The notes beneath the pieces are model-generated. The model was not told the DNA's origin. It did no database searches and saw only the letters and a program-made list of their open reading frames with translations. The position numbers and the translations under genes were made by a program. A DNA stretch of 64,000 bases from Ascaphus truei (Eukaryota > Chordata > Amphibia > Anura > Ascaphidae), in contig WSYH01000664.1 in assembly GCA_036426205.1 (NCBI GenBank), forward strand, positions 1-64,000. The letters run 5' to 3'. Below are positions 57,416 to 64,000 of this stretch, piece after piece. Within the stretch, counting starts at the first letter, position 1. Every line of letters starts with the position of its first letter.

Positions 57416-57565
57416 ATGTCGTCTCATTTGAAGGCAGACGCAGAGGAGGAAGGACCTCCTAAGAAGAAGAAGGCCAGGGGTGGCCGAGGAAGACAAGAAG
57501 ACCCCGGAAGAGACCGAAAAAAGATACAAGAAAGAAGAATACTGATGAAGATGCATTACAACTAG
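57416..57565 (+). CDS. Short basic ORF with AT-hook-like stretch (doubtful)
   Basis: From the ATG at 57416: MSSHLKADAEEEGPPKKKKA, then basic residues to a stop near 57563. If read one base over after KKKKAR the run becomes arginine/proline-rich with RPRK-type units (PRKTRRPRKRPKK) like AT-hooks, then an acidic NTDEDALQLETLD. It could be a decayed piece of an HMGA-like or transposon protein, or chance. No promoter, splice site or relative seen in the window. Confidence 0.25.
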   Translation: MSSHLKADAEEEGPPKKKKARGGRGRQEDPGRDRKKIQERRILMKMHYN

Positions 57566-57569
57566 AGAC

Positions 57570-59340
57570 CCTGGATTGTGTTGTTTTATTTATTTAATGT
57601 TTATTATTTTATGGTTTTATTATTTTATGGGTTCTGTGCGTGGATTGGTCGAGAGTAAGCATGTTCATGGGAGTCGGTGCGTGGGTCAGAATGGTAAGTG
57701 AAAAAAAGAAATGTATTTTATTTAACTTGGTCTTTTTTTTTTTTTTTTACATGTGTTTTTTAATTTTTTTGGTTATCATTTTTTGCCACTGTATGTATGT
57801 ATGTAGTATGTATGTCTAGATCGATATATACATTACAGGGTAAGAAATGATGTGTTTTAAAAGTTGTTTTGCTGTGTTTAAAATGTTTTTGGCTATGCTG
57901 CTATGCATAAATGTGCGTGTAATGTATTTTAAAATTAGATAGAAGAATTTTGGTCTGTATGTGTTACTTTATGGTCAGGGTCAGGCTGCTTTTGTATATT
58001 GTATTCTTTTGGTACTTATTTTGTATGATGGATACAGTGGCGGCCGCCTTTAGCCTCCTGCGGCTTTCTCCGCAGGTTTTTTTAAAAGCGCGGGCTCGCG
58101 GCTTTTTTTTAGTTTTCCCGCGCTGCGGGCGCTTTCAATGATAGCGCCATTAGCGCTTATCGATGAATGCGGCCGCCACGCGGGAAAACTCAGCTAGAAA
58201 CGAGATATCGCCTGGATAATGCGGGCAAGTAGGAGGTTAAAGGCGGGCGCAAGCAGTAACTTATTCTGTTTACGATTGAAATAGTTAATTGGTTAATTGT
58301 ATGGATGGCAATTTATTGTTTAGTGAGTTTAATAAGAATGCTAATTGATTTATGTGTACTATGATGGTTAATAGTATACTTGTTTGCAGTATTGGTATTT
58401 TGTGTGGGAATATGTTTATGTTAACAGTCATTGGAGAGTGTGCATGGTGCATAGATTGTATGCATCATGTATACAATGTAAATGCAATGTTTGATGGATT
58501 TGAGGCTTTTGATTGGCATTTGGAGGATTTGTTTGGAAGATGAGATTGGATTTTTAAAGGAAATATGATTTTTATTGTTGTGTGTATGTGAAGTGGTATT
58601 CGTAGTAGAGCATGTTGTGATAACTCTTCTACATGAGTCAGAATAGGTGAACATATCAGAACGTATTAAAAATCATGATGACAGATTTCCTGTAGCACGT
58701 CATTTCACTAGCTGCCCTCTTGGCACACTACCTTTTTCGTTACAGTGCCATAGAACATATAATACAAATCTGTAGGGGAGGAGATAGAAGCCCTCCTTAA
58801 TCGAAGAGAGAGATGCAACTGGATTTATGCCCTGGGGACTTTGGCACCAAGGGCATGAACCAGGATTGGGAACTTAAGCACTTTCTGATATAATGTTGAT
58901 TTCATGATAATGTATTATTTAATATTATATTTGGACTTTTTCACCTATATATGTTAAATTTATATATATGAGTTGTTGAGTGTACCATAGGTCTCCAGAT
59001 TGTTCTCACATCTTATTATTCTATGTCTTTTACCAGGCTATATATTAGCCTTATGGGTGTTTATAGATTTTTTTAGTATTTCATCTTTGTTATATTTGCA
59101 CTTTGGATAGATGTATACACATGGAACAGTAATTATTATGATATGATGTTGATTATTTTACTGAACTGGTGTATTTATTTATTTATATGTATGGTTAAGG
59201 AGCTAATTATATTCAAAACCCTTCCCCTATGTTCCTTATCATATAGGAAACTAATTCGCTAGTTATTTTAGTTTGTTTGCCCATTTGTATGTCTCTTTCT
59301 ATTTTGTATCCAATTGTTGATCTTGTACTTTTGTCCACTC
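57570..59340. other. No confident gene; GC-rich fold at 58035-58180
   Basis: AT-rich DNA around a GC-rich segment at 58035-58180 (ATACAGTGGCGGCCGCC at the left, GCGGCCGCCACGCGG at the right) that may be another TA-flanked MITE; its right TA is not clean. A GTATGTATGTAGTATGTATG microsatellite lies at 57792-57812. The remaining open frames show no domain. Confidence 0.4.
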
Positions 59341-59706
59341 TCTCAGTCTAAACGGGATTACCGTCCGCATGCGACGAACCCTCACAATTCTAGAGCCAGA
59401 TTGGAAGATGGCATTACCAATCAATCAAGTATACCCTTTTCGCGCCATTTTACGTAGCGTCACTACCATATGTGGGCGGGGAACTCCCTATAGACTGTCA
59501 GTGTGTCAGACGCGAATCCACTCTTTGATAAAGGGCGGTTTGCCTGAAAGGCGTCAGAGGTGTTTCTTTCCCTGTTTTACCATGTTCAAATACATTTTGT
59601 TTTAATGCTACGTGGTGCTGGTCCCCTCCTTCAGCTGTGCTCCGCATCGATCAGGATTTCTCTTCAACTCTTCAACATGTATTTGTATATTGGTTCATCA
59701 TGTGTG

Positions 59707-59739
<33 letters not shown>

Positions 59740-60134
59740 CACTGGCGACACACTTATTCGAGCTCGGCTAGTCCCACGAATTCGTGTGTTATACCCGGGT
59801 GTATTGAGGTTTGCTGTTTTCTGCCGAGTTGAGATTGCGTTATTTATCCAGCAGGGATTGAAGCATGTTTATTCCCGCTGGCTGCAATATCTGCACGTAT
59901 ATATATATATATATACTGCATTACAATTATGAATTTATGCCATTGGTAGACACGCGAGCCTTGCAGCCGTATTAATCCTAATCATTATCATTTAACAGAT
60001 CAGCGCAGCCCGTCAGCCAGGATGAACCCAGGCGGGAAGGGAAACGCAACGGGCTTGTCAGAGGTGAGGGCGGCGCATTCCAGGTATCTGCCAGGTACAT
60101 ACTGGGTATTGCTCGAATAAAGTGTGTCGGTGCA
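59740..60134. mobile_element. MITE with GACACACTTATTCGAGC ends
   Basis: The left end CACTGGCGACACACTTATTC and right end GAATAAAGTGTGTCGGTGCA are inverted copies over about 24 bp. TA-rich flanks on both sides hide any duplication. About 395 bp, non-coding, with a TA run in the middle (59896-59914). Long TA runs also flank it at 59709-59738 and 60142-60240. Confidence 0.7.
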
Positions 60135-60144
60135 GTTATATATA

Positions 60145-60189
<45 letters not shown>

Positions 60190-60289
60190 CTCTCTCTCTC
60201 TCCTCTCTATTATATATTATATAGATATATATATATATGTGTATATATATAGTTGCATGATGAAGCCACTGTAAAATGAATGGTGAAGG

Positions 60290-62600
60290 TGTGTACGGGC
60301 CAGGGTTGCTTAACCCCTTCGTTACCTTTGCGGTATTATCCGATCAGGTGATTAAGGGTTAATTGATATGAATGTTATTGCTATGTATTGGCTATGTATT
60401 TTGTGGGCAACGGAGAACAAGGATTGTGCTGGCGATGGGGGCTTCTTTGATGAGGTCAGTAGTACTTTTTATTTAATATGCTAGTTTAATAATGGACAAA
60501 ATCTATTATCCTATCTGGATAATAGTTATTTGGCCACATTATTGTACTGTATGTGTTGGGGGGGGGGCGTTGATTTGTATTGAATGATAGTAGGGTTTAT
60601 TTATTTTACACTTAGGGTTTGTTTCCTTTTGGTTCTGCGCGAGACCTCTGGAGACCACTTGCGGTATCCTCGTGTGTTTCACGGGTATCAGGCTGGTGGA
60701 TCCACGGTGGCACGTGGGGGAAGAATGGTGGCCTACATCTGTGGGGGCACCGCGGCACCATAGTCTGCGGGGAAGAACCGGTGGCCCCCACATCTGTGGG
60801 GGCACCGTGGACCCGTAGTGTGCGGAGAAGAAAACCGGTGGCCCACATCTGTGGGGCACTGTGGACCCGTAGTGCCCACCCGTGGGTCCCAGACCCCCGT
60901 GGAACACACCGAGGCCCGCAGACCACCTGTGGGTTCTGACCCGGGGCTCCCAGACATCTGCGATCCTACCGTGGGGACCCAATTGTGGCCCACGGTGACC
61001 CGCGGAGACCACCTGGTGGGCATGGTGCTGGCGGGCTCACCAACAGGCCTCCAGAACCTGTATGAAACAAGTTGCTGGTAACTCATAGGTCTGTGAGGTG
61101 ACCAGTCAGGCCCACCAGGGACTCACGTGTGGCCTGTGTTATGAACCCGTATGTAAAAGAATAAATCAGATTTATGGGGGGGCAGACAGGGTGGGTTATG
61201 TATTATTAAATAGAATGATGTTATTGTGGGCTGTGTATTGTTTTTATTGTGGTACTGGGGGGGGGGCAGGGGGTATTGGCCCCAAGGTATGTGGTAGACC
61301 TCCGGCTGGGTAGTGGTTGAGGGGGTTAGGGCTCATGGGTGGGGGGGTTAGTGGGGAGGGTATGGGCCTCCAGAGTGTGGGTGAGGGTGGGTTAACCCTT
61401 AATAACTGTAGCGGTTAATAAACCGTTTGGTGATTAAGGGGTTAGGGGACATACATTGGATGTTTTTATTCTTGTTTCTGTTTTGCAGCAGTGGAGGGGG
61501 CATGGGCAGGATGAAGATGAGGATGCCTTCATCGTGGCAGCCGGACATGGGTGAGTGATATATGTATTATGTATTATTTTCTTTATGTTTTTTAAATGGC
61601 ACCAAGCACTATTATCCATTTGTGGATAATAGTAATTTTGCCCATTACTGTATTGTCATGTTTTAGGGAGGGTGATTTATTGTAAGTATTTGTGTGTATG
61701 TTTTTTTTGGGGGGGGGCACAGAAATGGTACTGCAGGCCTGGGGGAACACCCGAGGGCCCCCGCCGGCCTCTAGTATCATTGTTGTGCATCCCAAAAATG
61801 TAATATATGTAATGTGGGTATAGGGGTTGTGGGGCAAAGGGGGTGTATGTTGTGTATTGCAATGTTTAGGGGGCAATTGTCCCAATAAACATGCTATTAT
61901 GCTTAAAACCCTTAATTGCTTAGGTCTATCCGCTATGGTAATGAAGCAGCATTAATGTATTTTAATAATATTGTGCTGGAGCAGGGGGTCCCCTGAGCTG
62001 AACCGCATTTATTTCTGGCTCAGGGACCCCTGCTTCCCGAGTTACAGGCCCTGGTTTGGGGCATCGGTTCCAGTGGCGCCGTCATCTTTATAGCGTCCAA
62101 GACGCGACGTGGGCTCTATAAAGATAGCGGCGACACTGGCACCCCGATGCCCCTTACTGGGCCTGTAACTCGGGAAGCGGGGGTCTGAGCACCAAATCAA
62201 TGTGGTTCAGCAGGGGACCCACTGCTCCCGCACAATATTATTAAAAATACAAGGTAGGCTGCTTAATACCATAGCGGATAGGCCGCTAAGGTAAGGATGA
62301 TTGTTTATATAGTGTTGTTTTAACATAGTGTATGTGCAGAGGGTTCCGGAGCTGAACCGCTTTGGTTTTAGTCGGGGACCCCTGCTTCCCGAGATACAGC
62401 CCCTTTAGGGGGTGCCGGTATCCCCCTGCATTGTTTACATTCCGCGGTCATGTGATCGGACCTTTAAATGCAGAGGGATACCGGCACCTCATAAGGGGCC
62501 TGTATCTCGGAAAGCAGGGGGTCCCCGGACCTGAAACCAATGCGGTTTAGCTCCGGAGACCCCCTGCACATGTACACTATGAGTAAAAGTTGTTTAGAAA
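60290..62600. repeat. Composite dispersed repeat, cluster D
   Basis: Palindromes at 60311-60361, 61393-61446, 61905-61945 and 62258-62300; GGATAATAG...ATTACTGTACTGT modules at 60520-60551 and 61623-61655; a CCACATCTGTGGGGGCACCG tandem at 60735-60870; and two CAGGGGGTCCCC fold segments, 61978-62240 and 62335-62578, with GTGCCGGTATCC inside the second. Proline/glycine-rich frames here arise from the tandem part. Confidence 0.6.
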
Positions 62601-62854
62601 GATTTAATGTGCCGATGTTTGCGCAGAGAGAGTGGCTGATCTCTTCTGCTGCAAACAACATATCAGGCAGAAACGGCCTATCGCTAGGCTATCGGGAGCC
62701 AGGCTCTTTTATCACGGCTCATCGGCGTTTTGCTTTCGCAGTGATGTTCGCCAGGGATTCAGCCCTTTACTGAATACTGTGAGGGAAAATCGCCAAAAAT
62801 CATGCCGATAGGGAACACTTGGCGATTGCACTTTTTCGGGCTTAGTGCATGTGC

Positions 62855-63545
62855 CTATATTGGTCAGAAAGCGTATTGCACAGCAGATGCTAATGCCAAT
62901 TATGGCTATGCAACATAGTATATGGCTCGGCTCCTCAAAACCCACCGTAGCAAACTTGACACCCTCTACAATTCAATTTGTCGTTTTGTTTCTCCAAGCA
63001 ACTACAACACACATCACTGCGAAATGCTCAAAGAACTAGATTGGTCATCACTAGAGTCTAGGCGCAAAGTTACCTTTCCTATCTCACCCTCAAATACTTT
63101 CTGGGCAAGCTACCCAGCTACCTGAACAAGCTCCTCACCCTACCACATGCAGTACCTATCACCTGAGATCAGACTCCAAAGACTATTCATGGTCCCAAGA
63201 CTCAACAAAGTATCCGGACGTTCTCCTTCTCCTTCCGTGCAACCCAAACGGAACAACCTACCAGAGACTCTCATATCCACCACCAGCTAAGTTCTTTCAA
63301 ATCTAAGGCTGTCTCACACTTTAATCTTGTCTGTAACTGTTTCATACGCTCATAATATTATATTTTCTTAACTGTGCATGCAATGTCTTGATATAATGTA
63401 TACCTTGTTCATTATGTAACTGTATTGTAACCATGTATTATTTTGTTTTACTCTGTGCCAGGACATACTTGAAAACGAGAGGTAACTATCAATGTATTAC
63501 TTCCTGGTAAAATATTTTATAAATAAATAAATAAATATATTTATA
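62855..63545 (+). pseudogene. LINE 3' fragment, same family as 46060-47400
   Basis: Begins abruptly with GGTCAGAAAGCGTATTGCAC, matching about 46744 of the other copy, then LDTLYNSICRFV, CEMLKELDWSSLESRRKV and the 3' UTR and tail TTATAAATAAATAAATAAAT at 63516-63536. Several small deletions break the frame. It retains a stretch (EMLKELDWSSLESRRKV) that is deleted in the other copy. Confidence 0.8.
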
Positions 63546-64000
63546 TTAGAATCTGAAGAGGGTTTAGTTACAATTTCTGCATAGCTCAAAGTGTCAGTCC
63601 ATGTAATGAGGACAGAAATAGAAAATGTTCTAAAGTTAATGGAAAATTTCAGCCATTGATAGTTATCAAGTATTACAAATATGTATAGATTGATGAGTAC
63701 ATTTCCCATACCTGCATGCACAGTGATTAGGAGGAACATTAATTGCATTATTAGCTACATCCCAAGTAATTGTGTTGAATCTAGAAATACTTCCCAATGT
63801 TGGTACACATAGCTTGCTGGTTGGTTTGAGGATTATTTACATGCTATGAATATTGACGAGGATCAGAGACAGGGAGTTTTTATTGATACACTTTGCTGGA
63901 CCTAAAGTAAGTGATACAATATATTTGAAAAATTGAAATAAAGTGCTCAATGACACTTTGCATCAATTACTAACAGAACAATTTATTACCCAAAAATAAA
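63546..64000. other. No gene recognised
   Basis: AT-rich DNA to the window edge; no coding or repeat signal I can name. Confidence 0.4.

Noticed and set aside
60539..61086. Overlapping glycine/proline-rich frames up to 157 residues
   Set aside because: Arise from a GC-rich tandem stretch (CACATCTGTGGGGGCACCG units) in the composite repeat.

Overview
The window is eukaryotic and almost certainly vertebrate. The repeat set (L2 and CR1 LINEs, L1/Tx1-type LINEs, MIR-like CORE-SINEs, gypsy LTRs, TA- and TTA-flanked MITEs, long fold-backs, many TA and GT microsatellites) fits an amphibian, probably a frog, better than a mammal, bird or typical fish; that taxonomic call is inference. I see no rRNA, tRNA, CRISPR, operon or intact ordinary host gene. 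Nearly every long open frame is a mobile-element protein, a decayed piece of one, or a by-product of a tandem repeat.

Layout. 1-0.5 kb: L1/Tx1 reverse transcriptase fragment. 0.5-2.6 kb: first cluster of a composite dispersed repeat marked by a CCTTAGCGGTTA palindrome. 2.9-8.4 kb: MITEs and fold-backs. 8.4-14.3 kb: the most unusual part. A CR1 fragment is cut at a TA, followed by a decayed forkhead-like reading frame (+), a BEN-like gene (-) with a 19-residue tandem repeat, a 206-bp divergent promoter region with a TATA box, and a five-exon Tc1-like transposase gene (+). 14.3-28 kb: direct repeats, palindromic MITEs, a split LINE tail, a SINE and an LTR carrying a nested MITE. 29-36 kb: decayed CR1 element with traces of ORF1, endonuclease and RT, a MIR-like SINE, MITEs, and an LTR with a tRNA-Lys-type primer site. 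36-40 kb: second composite cluster with a 1.36-kb fold-back and a 340-bp palindrome. 42.6-43.3 kb: solo LTR with target duplication. 45.3-49 kb: an L1/Tx1 element interrupted by a second LINE. 49-52.5 kb: tandem repeats and gypsy fragments. 52.5-56.2 kb: the best-preserved element, an L2-type LINE. 56.2-57 kb: CR1 tail with a Harbinger-like MITE whose empty site is visible in the copy near 31 kb. 60.3-62.6 kb: third large composite cluster. 62.9-63.5 kb: another LINE 3' end.

How parts may work together. The transposase and BEN-like genes diverge from a shared 206-bp region, which suggests one mobile unit with a DNA-cutting enzyme and an accessory DNA- or chromatin-binding protein. The forkhead-like frame lies in the same block and may be a third component. 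Its left end sits at a TA and resembles the ends of a 359-bp MITE at 21.5 kb. The right end was not found, so unit membership is inference. Several frameshifts in this block and in the L2 element look like single-base changes, often in homopolymers, so either decay or assembly error could explain them.
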